64,000 bases of DNA from NCBI GenBank assembly GCA_030374805.1, contig JARGSG010000196.1, positions 310,001-374,000 on the forward strand, written 5' to 3'. This DNA comes from Gracilaria gracilis (lineage: Eukaryota; Rhodophyta; Florideophyceae; Gracilariales; Gracilariaceae). The notes under the pieces are model-generated. The model did no database searches. It worked only from the letters and a program-made list of their open reading frames with translations, and was not told the DNA's origin. Of the stretch, positions 1 to 11,407 are shown in pieces. Position numbers and translations under genes: made by a program. The first letter of the stretch is position 1; the number at the start of each line of letters is the position of its first letter.

Positions 1-899
1 GAAACTTCACCAGAGGTCTGCTTCGTGGCAGAAGAAAGGGAGTAAAGCACGGAAACTGCATCATCTAGATGGAGCACGACACGCGGAGTGGCGGGCTTTG
101 CAATTGCCTTGATGTTCTCAAGTTTGCTGTCTCCCTTAAGATAGGGCAGACGGGGAACCTGCAGAGCCAGGATATCAGAAATCTGCTTGATTTCTCTACG
201 ATAATCCTGAAAGAGATTCTTCAGAGGCTCATAAGTCTCCGGAATTTCTCTGTCATCCAAAGTCCGGACGAGGGAATCGGAAACATTAATGACCTTCTCG
301 ACTACCGAAAACGGTACCATCGATCCATCAATCGCCACTTCGCCTTGAGCAGCTCTAGACTGCGCTTGAGAAAGGAGTTGAAGCACGGCGTTATGCAGCG
401 TGTTTTCAGGTAGGTTGGCATTATTAATGAGGGTAATTGCCAAAACCTCACCAATGTGTGTCGAAGATTCAAATCCAGCATGCATGAGGTGCTGTGAAGC
501 TAATCCCCGAAATCGGTCAACAAAAGCAACCAAGTCCTCGCCCTTCTTACGACGGCAGCTGGAAACTTTGTTGAATGACGAGATTAGACGGTTCACCATT
601 GCGATTGGTGGATCAACCGCTACAAGGTCCACAATTTCTTGCACAGCCTTAATTTGGTCGTCACGACGAAAGTCTATACGTCCTTTAGCCTGTGCTTCCT
701 CGACAACACTCTTCTGAGCGGGGGGCAGTCCATGTTCGACAAGAAGACGTCCAAGAATGGCAAACATCGTTTTATACTTTTTATCGGGACCTTTCTCCGC
801 CGCAATGCGAATCATGTCTACCCATTCGGATACATCTCGGCGCCATTGGAGAGCGTCTTTGGTAGCATCAAATTGGGGTACATCATGAGCGTTTGACAT
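1..899 (-). CDS. Copia-type gag, partial (runs off left edge)
   Basis: An uninterrupted reading frame starts at an ATG whose first base is 899 and is still open at base 1, so at least 299 codons are visible. It aligns along its length with the gag of the Copia element at 31578-38818. Shared patterns include a tryptophan-rich start, VDPPIA, VNRLISSF, a run of basic residues before GEDL and the FRGLA motif. The family role is a retrotransposon capsid protein. An in-frame upstream ATG at 926 falls inside the primer-binding site, as in the other copy. The two copies differ at many residues, so this is a separate subfamily, not a recent duplicate. The rest of the element lies outside the window, so its completeness cannot be judged. 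Confidence 0.75.
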   Translation of the reverse strand, partial: MSNAHDVPQFDATKDALQWRRDVSEWVDMIRIAAEKGPDKKYKTMFAILGRLLVEHGLPPAQKSVVEEAQAKGRIDFRRDDQIKAVQEIVDLVAVDPPIAMVNRLISSFNKVSSCRRKKGEDLVAFVDRFRGLASQHLMHAGFESSTHIGEVLAITLINNANLPENTLHNAVLQLLSQAQSRAAQGEVAIDGSMVPFSVVEKVINVSDSLVRTLDDREIPETYEPLKNLFQDYRREIKQISDILALQVPRLPYLKGDSKLENIKAIAKPATPRVVLHLDDAVSVLYSLSSATKQTSGEV

Positions 900-915
900 T
901 GTAGGAGCCTGCAAT

Positions 916-1225
916 CCTGGGCCCATAACTGGGATTAACTGGTCAAGAAGATGCGTGTAGAGCGCGAGCGTCGCAGCGCAGAGAATTGCAGTAGTCCGTA
1001 TGGCTCAGCAATAAGAACAGGGACAAGATGGTGATCCCTCCCGTCTGCCTTCTTCCCTCCCGTCCATGGAGGAGGCAGACGGGCACCGTTTTAGTTCAGC
1101 GTATGCGCGGTCCGTGTGGCGCCGCGATCTCCGTATGCGCGAGCTGTGTCGCGAGCAGCGCCAGCAACCATGCTTACGTGAGAGAGCGTGCAGCGGCCAC
1201 GCGCAAGCAAGGCCAATCTAGCACA
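916..1225 (-). repeat. Probable 5' LTR and primer-binding site of the left-edge Copia
   Basis: Bases 916-929 (cctgggcccataac on the plus strand) are identical to the primer-binding site of the Copia at 31578-38818. The LTR should therefore begin at 930 (TG) on the right of it. The sequence becomes GC-rich and contains a hairpin at 1040-1083. A plausible outer end is the CA at about 1225, but no partner LTR is in the window, so the right boundary is a guess. Confidence 0.4.
1040..1083. repeat. Hairpin in the putative Copia LTR
   Basis: Bases 1040-1050 and 1073-1083 are perfect 11-bp inverted repeats (cccgtctgcct and its complement) around a 22-nt loop. It lies inside the presumed LTR and could be an RNA structure in the leader; no function is assigned. 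Confidence 0.6.
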
Positions 1226-2554
1226 ATTTTGAACCAGAATTCATGGAAACCCTAACTTCTCGAAGTGGCACATCTTTTCAGAAGCATTCGTTAGCAATAC
1301 AATCGTCGTCCCCTTAAAGATAGGGCATACCTGATATCTGGACTCTCGGGACTTCGACATATTGTCCACAAGAGGTAACGTTCCCAGCCCCGTTACCAGA
1401 ACCGCATGGACCATTATTTCATGATATCTGCAACAGTCTCTCTTTTCTTCTTTGGTGTTGGCAACAAAGTGTTCCAGTTCGGGGGAACATGTCCTTCTAT
1501 AACTCCAAGGATAGAATACAACCACACGGACTATTGGTGAGCTGAATCAGGTTGGTCTACTCGATTTATTGCAATGGTTTGGCAGCTGAGTTCACTGGGC
1601 TTTAGCTGTCAAATCTGTCGTTTCTTCATACAATGTTGGTACCGTTGTACCCCTTGAAATATAGACTGCAGCAGAAGCTCGTGAACGTGTTCAGTGCCAA
1701 GCTAAGCGATTTCATCGAATTGTTGGCCTCTATCAAGATGCCGTGCCTGACAAATAGAAAACATATTATGGTTCGGAATCGGAACATCGGATGTATAAGA
1801 ATGCAGTCAATCGTTTTATTTCCTTCGTGGAGCTTTGGACGTCCATCTAAGAGACTGGTATTTGATCTCCCCTCATATAGAAACTGCTTCAGATTGTATC
1901 AAAGTGAAGTCTGAAAACTGTCATGCGCCAATAGGGACGGCGTTTCAGACAGATTTTGTGTATCAATTCTGTCATCGAGTAACCGAGCTTCAGCCAGTGT
2001 TAAAGCTCGTCGATTTGAGAGAAACAAGGGAACATGCGGCCGGACGCAAGTCTCGAGCCCGATATCTAGTTCGGAGAGAATAGTGTGCTTTTTGTATCGC
2101 TTTCGAATACCCGGTATCTACGACTGCACAAAGCAAAGTGACCGCCGATAAATAGTTGCTATCCCGAGTCGGGTGCTTTATGTGAAATCGTGGAACTAGT
2201 ACAATGACGAGCGAACACTTCATATGAAGAACGGGAAGTTGTCGCTACCATCGTGTCTTCGTCATATCTTTCAATCGACTAAAGCTGACAGGACCCACTG
2301 TGGATGCACACTGAATGCAAATGTTCGCCAGACGCGATGAGTGGTAAGCGAGCTCAATCCTCCTTGTGATCACGTTACAATAACAAACATATGCTATTTC
2401 GCGCACCATCCCTTCAGAACGAATGCCATTGACAGATAAAAAAAGTGACCAAAGATAGTCAAAGATGTAAAGAAGATGAGAATGCCATGATGCCATGAAA
2501 ACAGTCGGCGGACGTGGATAATAAGACTTGAGAACACGGATTTATGCAGACGAT
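1226..2554. other. No recognised gene
   Basis: Short open frames occur on both strands, but none has a recognisable family pattern or clear start context. Nothing can be supported here. Confidence 0.5.
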
Positions 2555-3645
2555 TTACTTCGCGGGCGTCTGTACAAGAGTGACCTTCTCCTCTATTGGA
2601 GCATCGGTCTTGGGCCCGGTCGTTGGCTTGTTGGCCTTTGCGTCGGTCTTCTAGAAGAGAGTGCCAAAAACTGTGGCAGCTCCGAGCCACTGCATACCAG
2701 TCATGCCGTGGCGGAACAGAAGGTTGGACACGAACACGGACAAGAACTGGCGAATGTTCATGATGGTGGCATACAAGAGTGCACCAAACCCCTTGATAGT
2801 ATATGTGATAAACTGGCCGGATACTGCCGAAAATGACAGCACGGCCATGTCACCAACAACGGTAGGGTACTTGGTCAGGAAGGCAAGGGATTCGAAGGGC
2901 TTGCCAGATCCAGTAAGGAAGCAGATGCTCATGAGACCCGAGCAAAGGTTGACGTACAGCATTTGATTTTAGACGGTCATCTGATAGCCTGAGAAGGGCT
3001 TCTCTTAGAATGTGGAAGTGAAGCCATCAAAGGCGAGGTATCCAAGCATGAGCAGGAGACTGTAGTACGAGTCTTCCTCACAGGCCTTCTTGGCATTGAT
3101 ATTTCCAGACAAGAGGAAGAATGTGCAGCCCAGGGCGACGAAGACGGCCACACCGTACTCAACCGGACCGTACTTCTTGCCGCACATGAAGGTACCCAGA
3201 TCATGACGGGAATCATCTTGGCGCACTTGGCCAGGGTCTGGGTGGGGAGGGTGACCCACTTGAGGTCCTCATACTGACAGCTGGTGGCAATGAAATTACT
3301 CACACTGATCATAAAGGACTTGTACAGCGGAACATTATTGCGCAATTCTGTAAGGTCACCTTTGTCGAGCAGGATGAAGGCGGCGGCAACGGCGGCAGAG
3401 AAGCGGTTGACAAACATGAGCACGAGGGCATTTCTCAAGTATTAGCCCCCCTCACCAGCAGTCTCGGTGCCGTTGCTATACGGCTTGGTCATGATGCGAT
3501 CCTGCAGCAGGGCGTACAGCACGAGCAAGTCCATAATACCGACGACTCATATCATGAGGCGTGGCGAAGAAAGGTACTTCGAGGTGCCCACGGGCTCTGG
3601 CGCGAGTGTGGGCTCGGACTTCATTGGCACAGTGTTCTCTGCCAT
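2555..3645 (-). pseudogene. SLC35B-type nucleotide-sugar/PAPS transporter, disabled
   Basis: Read from the ATG at 3645 to the TAA at 2555-2557, the sequence matches the SLC35B (UAA) transporter family, multi-pass Golgi/ER proteins that import PAPS or UDP-sugars. Visible family patterns are ATSCQYEDLKWVTLPTQTLAK, then CAKMIPVMIW, KYGPVEYGVAVFV, GYLAFDGFTSTF, QMLYVNLCSG, GQFITYTIKGFGAL and MQWLGAATVFGTLF, in family order. The frame carries about five in-frame stops. One follows TSTF where the family has Gln, one precedes NQMLYVN, one follows GTLF, and two lie in the N-terminal 70 codons. There is one frameshift just after IPVMIW, near 3200. The length, about 363 codons, is normal. Protein-level conservation is otherwise high, so inactivation looks fairly recent. 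Exact substrate is not decided by sequence; PAPS is attractive because a sulfotransferase gene lies at 28.7 kb. Confidence 0.8.
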
Positions 3646-4689
3646 GTTTTGGTTGGATGCGAAAGCGCGTAACGGAGGGGGTGGGGGCGACTAGCTCATG
3701 GAGAAGCACGAAGGAACGCCGATGATGCAAGACGCGCGAGAAAAGGTGCGCCAGGTGAGATAGAAAGCAGCGACGTGGAGCGGGGGGCTGTTACCACTGC
3801 ACTACAAGCGGACACACGTATATTCGTATCTAAATCATGTCTCTTGCATTCGGCCTGCGATTCAACGCCTTCCCATTTTTTGCATATCGATTCTCAAAGC
3901 TTGGATCTCTATACTCGAGACGCTCCCTCACTGCATCGAAAGCAGCTCCGAAGCAAGTCGCCTTTCCGGGAACACCCCAAATCGCAGCAAACATGTTGCA
4001 GAAACTTCATGACGCTTCAAGCAGCAGTGAACCGACGTATGAAGTAAGCGCGGTTGAAACTCATCCAAGACGTGCAATTGCACTGCGCAAACCATGAAGG
4101 CAACACTCCAGGGCAAGATGTGCTCGGTTCTTGTGCTGCTGTCCGAACTGAACCCAAGTGAGTGCAAAGCTTTCCAGTTGCCTACACTGTGCGTTCAGCA
4201 GAGGGATCCGCAAGTAGGCGGGGACTAATTTTTATCCCCATCACCTCAGAGTGCACCCAGTGTGACACTTCCGCGGCAGAGTAATACTTCATATTGTACA
4301 CCAATTACATTCCAAGTGCCCCAATTGCTTCCAATTGCACTCAGATTAGCTTCACAAAAATGAAAATAATTCTCGTAGGGTACTGCCCTAATGATGCCTG
4401 ACTTTACAATACTCGAGGGGGAAGGCGAGGTGCACTACAATATATACAAGGTGCACCGACGCCGATCTCCCATGCAGGCATGACGTCATCAGCGGCGCCC
4501 ATGACCTACTGTCATGGACCAGCAATGCTAAGCTAAAGTAAATTAGAAATTAGAAATTAGAAATTATAAAATACAGAATACAGATTGGGTGCCGTGCAGC
4601 CAGCAAGGCGCACAGGTAGGCCCACGTGGCACCAACCCACAGGTCTCATTGTACTACAAGTACGAGCTCGTTTGGAACAGACTTCCAGA
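3646..4689. other. Intergenic; short A/T-rich tandem repeat
   Basis: No gene recognised. Bases 4541-4567 hold about four copies of a 7-bp unit (attagaa). The rest has no structure I can support. Confidence 0.5.
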
Positions 4690-5641
4690 TAGAAATAATA
4701 CAGTCTAGTTATTCTTCTTCATTAGGAAACTGCTTATTCTTAGCGTAGAACTTCCGTGACCTTCATCCCCAAACGTTCTCAATCGGATTAAGGTCCGGAA
4801 AACGTGAGGGCTACTTCAATAAACGGTTATAGTTACTCCAAAACCAGTGTGAAGCTTCATGAGTTACGTGAATCAGTGCGTTATGCTGTTGATATTCCCA
4901 GGCAAGTGGCGTTCTTTCTTCTGAAAAAAAAGGAAAATATTCTTTATAATACGTAGATAATGCTGGGTAGAGTGGCGCCTTTTCATGACCACCAATTTTT
5001 TATTAAAATAAACCAAAATTACAGCCCACACCATCACACCTCCCCCTTCATTCTGAATCTTTGATAAGACAACTTCATCCTTTTTTAGATCATTCCGATA
5101 GGACTGAATGCCGTCCCTCTCATCAAGTTTGAAACGTTTTTGATCAGAAAACAATACCAGTTCTTCTGTCTTACTGTTCCACTGCACGAGTTTTCTGGTT
5201 TATTCAATACGATTATGCTTATAAAAAGTTTTTAATGGAAGAGCTCTAGAACACTTGTTAAACTGTAGATTCGCGTTGTAACGCAAATAGTAGCGGATTG
5301 GTGAAAAAACGAAAAATGTTCAAGGCATCAGATAGTTGGCAGCCCGTCATGCAGTTATTAGAGGCTGCCTTGCGTACACTGCGCAGCTTACGCGCTGAGA
5401 TTTTGCGAGGCGATCCACCTCCGGGTTTTGTGTTATAGCTGTTAGGCCTTCGAAAAAATGTTTGAACAACATACCGACTCTGTGACAGTTTTTTTTGAAG
5501 TGGCAAAAACTGAGAGGTTCTGATCGGTGTGGGAGGGGATGAGGGCTCGTTATTGATCGGAAAGTGGTTTGGGGCGCGGAACAGCTGTGATGTGAGACGT
5601 TTGCAGGTTTTCTTGGATCGAGCCGAGCATCTCTGGGACAT
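4690..5641 (-). mobile_element. Tc1/mariner-like transposase relic
   Basis: The minus strand carries the parts of a Tc1-type DDE transposase in order. The N-terminal helix-turn-helix region (about 5480-5330) has the pattern RYVVQTFFRRPNSYNTKP followed by a GSPRKIS AT-hook-like turn. The catalytic core (4873-5187) has VLFSDQKRF, GGGVMVWAV and a long conserved stretch. The terminal SRFPDLNPIENVWG block follows near 4790. In-frame stops and frame changes separate these blocks, so the gene is dead. No terminal inverted repeats or TA duplication could be fixed. It ends just outside the hAT element that starts at 5711. It is not a close copy of the second Tc1-like element at 15.7/27.4 kb. Confidence 0.75.
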
Positions 5642-5943
5642 ATAAAGTGGTTAAAGTGCTGCCGCTTACAAAGTGTCTTTTAATTACAGTTGGCTCGCTG
5701 AGCTGGTTTGTATAGAAACATTTAAAACGTTCAATTCTTTTTACAAACGTTTTAAACGTTTTGTAAAGGTATAAAACGTTCACATCACGTTCAAAACATC
5801 TTACAGTAGATTACAGAGTCTATATTCAAATTTTGAACTTCAATGTCTATCATATGCATTGCAGAAGCAACCAATGCTCAACTGCAGTACATCTCCAATA
5901 AACCAAGCAAGAATAACACACCAACGTTAATGCTTTCCTGACC

Positions 5944-8013
5944 ATGGGACGTCCCAAAACTAATCGTTGGGCATTCTTTGACAAAATAGCACCAAGCTCA
6001 GGCTTCAAAACCTCGAGAGCAAAATGCAAGTACTGTCTAAAATCTGTCTCAGCAAGTTTTGTGAATATGGACACCCATTCTCGTAACTGTACAGAAACAA
6101 AGCGCTCTATTGGAGCATTACTTGACCAAAACACTCACGAACCAACTGCTTCTTACTCTCAAATCACAACTCCGGGATCTTCTAATGGGGGCGTTCACAG
6201 CCAAATAACGCCAACATTACCACGGATAATAGGCAGAGGACCATTGACTCATATCTTGAACAGTAATATCTCATGAGAACGACGGGAAACGCTAGATTTG
6301 GTTCTTGCAAAGGCAATTCATGAAACAGCATCACCATTTGGAATTTTTGAACATAAGACATGGTTCACATTTTTTCAAACATTGGCTCCAAACTGGAAAT
6401 TGCCGTCCGTTCCAAGAATCTGTGGCGAACTTCTTGAAAAATTGTACACCGATTGTATGGATTCTTGTCTGAACCATTTAAGAAAGAGCAATGGTGGAGT
6501 TCTTTCAATTGATGGCGCCACTAACAAGCGTTCAAAATCTGTGAACAACGTAATACTTCACACACCATTGCCAATTTTTATAGAATACATGAAGACGGAT
6601 CTACACCGTGAGACATCCCAGCACTTGGCGGCAAAATTAGAGATATGTATTCAACTCATGGGTCAAAAGATTGGCATCTCTATTTGCTTTGCATTTATAT
6701 CTGATTCATGCAATAGTGTGCGGCTTTTGAGAGACATTCTTGTGGAACAGAATAAATTCAAGTGGGCTTATGGTTGTGCTACCCATTGTCTCCACATCTT
6801 TAGCATGGACATTGGGAAAATGAGTCCAATTTCTCAGACTGTGAAGGACGCTCTTTATGTCTCAAACACAGTTAAAAACACCGGTTTGATACGAAAGATT
6901 TATGACTCAGTATGCTTAGAAAAGCTACAAAAGGTGTACAGCATGCTACTGTTTTCTCCTACGCGTTGGACGACTGTTAATCTGATGCTGTCGCGATTGT
7001 CGAAGGTACAGACAGTGCTGGCATACTTACCATACGCTTTAGTGAATGAGCGAGCGCAAAGAAATATTGATGAAAACTTTCAGATGCCTGACGCTTTAAC
7101 AATTCTCTTGTCCAGCCAGTCATTTTGGTCTCGAGTTCGGGACGCGTACTTTCTATTCAATCCACTCTCGGTGTTTATTGGACTTTTGGAAAGCACTTTT
7201 ACTACTATGGCTGATGTTTATGCTACATTAGTGTCAAAGCTGCTTTGTTTAAGGTCATCCAATTTTCTAAGTGTGAGCGAGAAGCAAGTACTGGAAGGGT
7301 AATTATTACGTCGATGAAATAGAATATATAGTGCAGTGCATGCATTGGAATTTCGTTGCGATCCTTATGACGAGGAATTCCGGACTTACGTGACCACTCA
7401 TTTTGGATCTGCTGCGTTGGCGTTAGGCAAAGGATCTCTCACACACCAATGCCATAGAGCGATTGAAAAGGTTGCTTTTGATGACGCACATGCACAGAGA
7501 TTTCTTTCGGACTTTCTTAAGCTATGTGTGACACCAAGCGCTTTACTTTCAAAGCTTAAACACGCCCAGGCCCGCTGTAGTTGGGGTCAGATGCGGGAGA
7601 GTCTTCCAAGTTTGTCCATTGCTCTTGATGAAGTGTATCGCGCACCGGCTTCTACTGCAGCTGTTGAACGCAACTACAAGGTATCAAAGAGAGTGCTGTC
7701 ACAACGACGATGTCGGCTGAATGATATGAACGTTGAGCGCCAAGTCGCTATAGCGCACAACACAGCCGTGCTGCGACTCCCTCGTTCACACACACGACAT
7801 GCTGGATTTGAACGACTTCTCGTATTGTGCATGGAACTGGTTGAACATGAACCGAACGCTGGCGACCTAATCACTGATAGCGTGCACGATTCCACAGATG
7901 ATGAATGGGACGACGAGTTGGTTTTGCTGGAATCGAGCCTCGCGGAGATCGAAAACCCTTTGTCCATTCCTGATATCATTGTTTTCGGAGGCCAAGACCA
8001 TGACAACAATTGA
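5944..8013 (+). pseudogene. hAT transposase (BED finger, DUF659-like, hAT dimerisation)
   Basis: A single frame from the ATG at 5944 to the stop at 8011-8013 spans 690 codons. The N-terminal BED-type zinc finger has CKYC, then H and C spaced as in the family (residues about 25-50). The middle has the SIDGATNKRS motif typical of DUF659-type hAT proteins and a CATHCLHIFSMDI block. The C-terminal dimerisation region reads YRAPASTAAVERNYKVSKRV. The frame never shifts but has three stop codons: TGA at 6274-6276, TAA at 7300-7302 and TGA at 7315-7317. The protein once cut and joined DNA at the hAT ends; as it stands it cannot be made full length unless stops are bypassed. Some short segments between stops may use non-ATG starts but are not independent genes. 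Confidence 0.85.
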
Positions 8014-8908
8014 CGGGCATGCGGGTGCGCTTCCTTCTCAAAGCGCTCACAAGCATCTCTGTTATAGCACAATAAGCTATGCGCGTCTCCACGTCCAACC
8101 ATACCAAATACCTTTCTACCACTATAGTCCTAGTTTGGTTCGTGGTATCAGCCAATAAACCATCCACTCACGCTTTCGCTGAAACCTTCTTGCCATCTTG
8201 CATTATCATTGCGGTAGTACTGTTGAGTTAAAGAAGCGAGAATGTACGGAAAAGAATGTAAACAGCCTTCGTCCACCTTCATTCTACTCATCTGTACTGC
8301 ACCCATAACGCCCACCCTCCACGTTGCATCTGCATCTTCGACATTTCCAATGCAGACACTACTGTATCGTTGTTTGAGGCCGTCTATCCCTGCTACAGTT
8401 GCCAAAAGCTATGTTCTTACTGGAGCTTTCTCCTTTTTGTAGGTATTTGACCTTCATGGTGTGGTTACCCCAGTCCTTGTCGTCCTTCCCAGAATTAGCG
8501 CGCAGTCTTTGTCATTATAATGAGTAGCCTATCTAGCGCGTTGTACCTTGCAAAATTAACTCTTTTACACTGTCTCCCTGCATTCTCCAAACTCATGTAC
8601 CGTGCATATCGTTCCGCCCAGTGGATCTCCTATCCAAACGTCCTCTGCATAACTTTAGTGTCGGCACGTTTCGTCGTATCAGCTGCATTTGCACAAGTTT
8701 GCCACTCTGCGCAAAAGACGCATTTCGAAGTCTGAACGTCGCGTCCAGTGCGCTTTTCGTACGGTATTCACGCTGTGAGCAGTGCGCTGGGTACGCTGAG
8801 AGGGCCTAATGTGCACGCGTCGGGTTGCGATTACGGCCAGCTTCTCGCGTGGCGCTGCGCTCGCGTCCAGCTGGCCACGCTAGGCTGCGTTCGCGTCTTG
8901 TGGCCTGC
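8014..8908. other. Non-coding 3' part of the hAT element
   Basis: No gene recognised. The last 150 bases are GC-rich with many gcgc and gcgt steps. The same compositional style continues on the other side of the nested Gypsy (14246-14460), as expected if the two were once contiguous. Confidence 0.5.
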
Positions 8909-8913
8909 GTTGG

Positions 8914-9177
8914 TGTGCGCTTGTGTGGTTGCAATGCGCAAGAGGGGTGCTGAGTGTTGAGGTTCGATGCCTCTGATTTTACTGAAGAGGTAGAGATGTG
9001 GTGTCTTAAGTACACCACTGCCAATGTTTTCTGCTTCAGAAAACTACTACGGTACACTAACTATGTAGGAGGTAATGCCACCCGAGCGTGGGTGCAGCAA
9101 TCTTTGGTGGAGCTATGGTGCTGAAGTGGATGTCTATATCTACTTCAGTGCCGAAGTGGATGCCTTCATCCACTACA
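8914..9177 (-). repeat. Gypsy-2 3' LTR
   Basis: 264 bp, starting TG and ending CA in element sense. It matches 13977-14240 at all but one position. The purine tract of the element lies just to its right. Confidence 0.92.
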
Positions 9178-9187
9178 CTTCCCTCCT

Positions 9188-11386
9188 TTAAAGGCCAAGC
9201 GCAGCTTTTGCTTTCTTAGCCAGATCGGGGGATGTGGTTTTGCGACGAAGTAGTTTTTGCAGCATAACTGGAACGTCCTTGTAGATCTGTTTGAGAGGCT
9301 CCAAAGTGTCCTCTGCCTCATCAAGACCTTTCCAGCGAACATGAACCAATAGGCCTTCCTCGCTTTCCACCAACTGAAGTAAACTTCCTACGGGCATACC
9401 GGTCTCAGATGAAAGAACGTGGGACAAAATGGCCTCTTTGTTCAAGGATTCGTCATAATAGAACTTCAACCGAGAGCCATGTATGTCCTTGAGCGATCCG
9501 TTCCTGAGATCTTCGACTTGATAAACGTAGTCCGAAAGTGCCTTAACAATTCGGCGTGGTCCTCTCCAACGTAACGCGAGCTTCTCACCGGCCGTGAAAT
9601 CATCTCTTGCCACCAATACAAAATCCCCTTTCTCAAAATTTGCTAGAGTGCCCTTGGAAGCTCTTTCTCTCGACTTCTGTCTGTTGTTCTGTAGCGCATT
9701 GTGCACTAAAGGTTGTAACTCGGACATCAACTTTTGCAGAGCGCCCATGTTGGCACAGCGCTCTAATCGTGCTGCGCGAATGTTAACAGGCTTCGCGGTA
9801 GATGTGCGCAGGAAGGTAGAGATAGGGGGAGTAGGTTTGAGACTCATGAAGGCGGTGATTGGTGCAGTGTTGCTGCGGTGAGGAGACGGGGTGTTGTTCA
9901 GGATGCTCTGGATGATTGGAATGAGATCGGGCCATTCTTTGAAATCCATTTGATACTCGGATGTCAACGCCCGAAGTGTTCGGATGAGTTCTTTGCCAAG
10001 TCTTTCCACTGCCCCATTGCTCCATGGTGTGTAGGGGAGCGTGAAATGATGCGGTACGCGAAGATACTTCGTAATTTTCCTGATGGTCTCGTTCTTGAAG
10101 TGCGTTGGACCATCGGACATCAAGCCCTGCGGAACATTAAAGGCAGCGCACCAGTCTACGATAGAAAGCGCGGCGTTGTCCGATGTCGTTTCTGAGGTAG
10201 GAAAGAACCACTTGTAGTCGGAATGATCATCTCGAAGCATCAGGATGTATTTAGACCCTACATGACTTGGTCCAATTTCAACGTAGTCAAACTGGAGAAG
10301 TTCGTTTGGCTTCGACCCATGGAGTGCCGGACCAAAGGGCCATGGAACTTTCTCACCTCCAGTGGTCGAAATACAGTGGATGCAGGCATCTACAAAATCC
10401 TGAATGTCTTTCGACAGTGTTTTCCAATGATAGTTCTTGCTCAGAGCATTTGATGTAGTTTGCCTACCACGATGGCCGGCGGGACCAGTGTGGGCAATGA
10501 TGCAGAGTCTCAGCTGAAGGTTCTCAGACTTTTCCGGGATCCAAATGGCTTCTGAAGAGGTTCTCCAGATTCCATTAAGACAATGTAGATCTAATGGGCG
10601 AACGTTGTAGTGTTGGTCTTGTTCCAGTGCTACTTCTTCTGCAGATGGCCAGCAGAATTCATCGGTGTTGGCGGTGGGCAGAATTGAAATCTGGAGTAAC
10701 CTTCGGACAATTCTGGGTGCAGACCAACGCGTTAACATGTCAGCCCACACATTGTCCAGTCCACTGATGTGGAAGCATGTGTACAAGTATACACTGAGAC
10801 GCACAGCCCAACGAAGAACCTTTCGTGTTGAGGATAGGCTGAGATCCGGGATGAGAGAGAGAGGGTCGAATATAAAAACGAGGTTGTTGTGGTCTGTGAA
10901 GAGGTCGAATCCTGCGGCGGTGGCAGCAAGCCAATGCATTCTCTCGACTGTAGCCATTATTGCGAAAGCCTCTTTCTCCAGAGTCGACCAAGCCAATTGA
11001 GTCGTGTTGAATCTTCCGGAAAAAAATGCAAGCGGGCTGTGCCTTTGCTCGGCGTGAGGGAGATGGAGGTCCTCTTTCGGTACTTGCGTAACGATACCAG
11101 ACCAAGAGGTGTCAGATGCGTCTGTGTAAATGCATAGCCGCTGCCGCTCGTCGCGATGAGCGAGAGTAACCAGATTAGCGAGCGCCTTCTTGCACTGATC
11201 GAAAACAATGTTTTCTTTCTCATCCCATCTCAGATCCTGCAATGATACGTTCGCTACAGCTCGTTTGGTGCGCTTACCAGCTACGGCATATACCCTTTCC
11301 AATATTTGGTGTAGGGGCTCAATGAGATTCGTGAAGTTCGGTATGCCGGTTTTGACCCACTGCATGGCGCACACAAACTGTTGCAA
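9188..11386 (-). CDS. Gypsy-2 pol, RNase H-integrase-chromodomain part
   Basis: A 732-codon frame. RNase H is at residues about 65-230 (DASDTSWSGIV, then EKEAFAI and FTDHNNLVFI). An integrase zinc-binding HHCC region (HTGPAGHRGR and CIHC) is followed by the catalytic core with FDYVEIGP, the SDGPTHF aspartate block and NGAVERLGKEL glutamate block. A C-terminal chromodomain-like segment (LVHVRWKGLDEAEDTLEP) probably directs integration. It shares the reading phase of the gag-RT frame upstream. Fossil element; codons appear well preserved. Confidence 0.88.
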   Translation of the reverse strand: MQQFVCAMQWVKTGIPNFTNLIEPLHQILERVYAVAGKRTKRAVANVSLQDLRWDEKENIVFDQCKKALANLVTLAHRDERQRLCIYTDASDTSWSGIVTQVPKEDLHLPHAEQRHSPLAFFSGRFNTTQLAWSTLEKEAFAIMATVERMHWLAATAAGFDLFTDHNNLVFIFDPLSLIPDLSLSSTRKVLRWAVRLSVYLYTCFHISGLDNVWADMLTRWSAPRIVRRLLQISILPTANTDEFCWPSAEEVALEQDQHYNVRPLDLHCLNGIWRTSSEAIWIPEKSENLQLRLCIIAHTGPAGHRGRQTTSNALSKNYHWKTLSKDIQDFVDACIHCISTTGGEKVPWPFGPALHGSKPNELLQFDYVEIGPSHVGSKYILMLRDDHSDYKWFFPTSETTSDNAALSIVDWCAAFNVPQGLMSDGPTHFKNETIRKITKYLRVPHHFTLPYTPWSNGAVERLGKELIRTLRALTSEYQMDFKEWPDLIPIIQSILNNTPSPHRSNTAPITAFMSLKPTPPISTFLRTSTAKPVNIRAARLERCANMGALQKLMSELQPLVHNALQNNRQKSRERASKGTLANFEKGDFVLVARDDFTAGEKLALRWRGPRRIVKALSDYVYQVEDLRNGSLKDIHGSRLKFYYDESLNKEAILSHVLSSETGMPVGSLLQLVESEEGLLVHVRWKGLDEAEDTLEPLKQIYKDVPVMLQKLLRRKTTSPDLAKKAKAALGL

Positions 11387-11407
11387 ATGGGCTCCAGTGG
11401 TTGGAGG

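Noticed and set aside
1241-2223. Several 75-95 codon frames
   Set aside because: No recognisable motif, and overlapping frames of similar length on both strands; consistent with chance.
2555-3645. Stop-codon reassignment or recoding in the SLC35B frame
   Set aside because: TAA, TAG and TGA all occur, a frameshift is also present, and neighbouring intact genes use normal stops.
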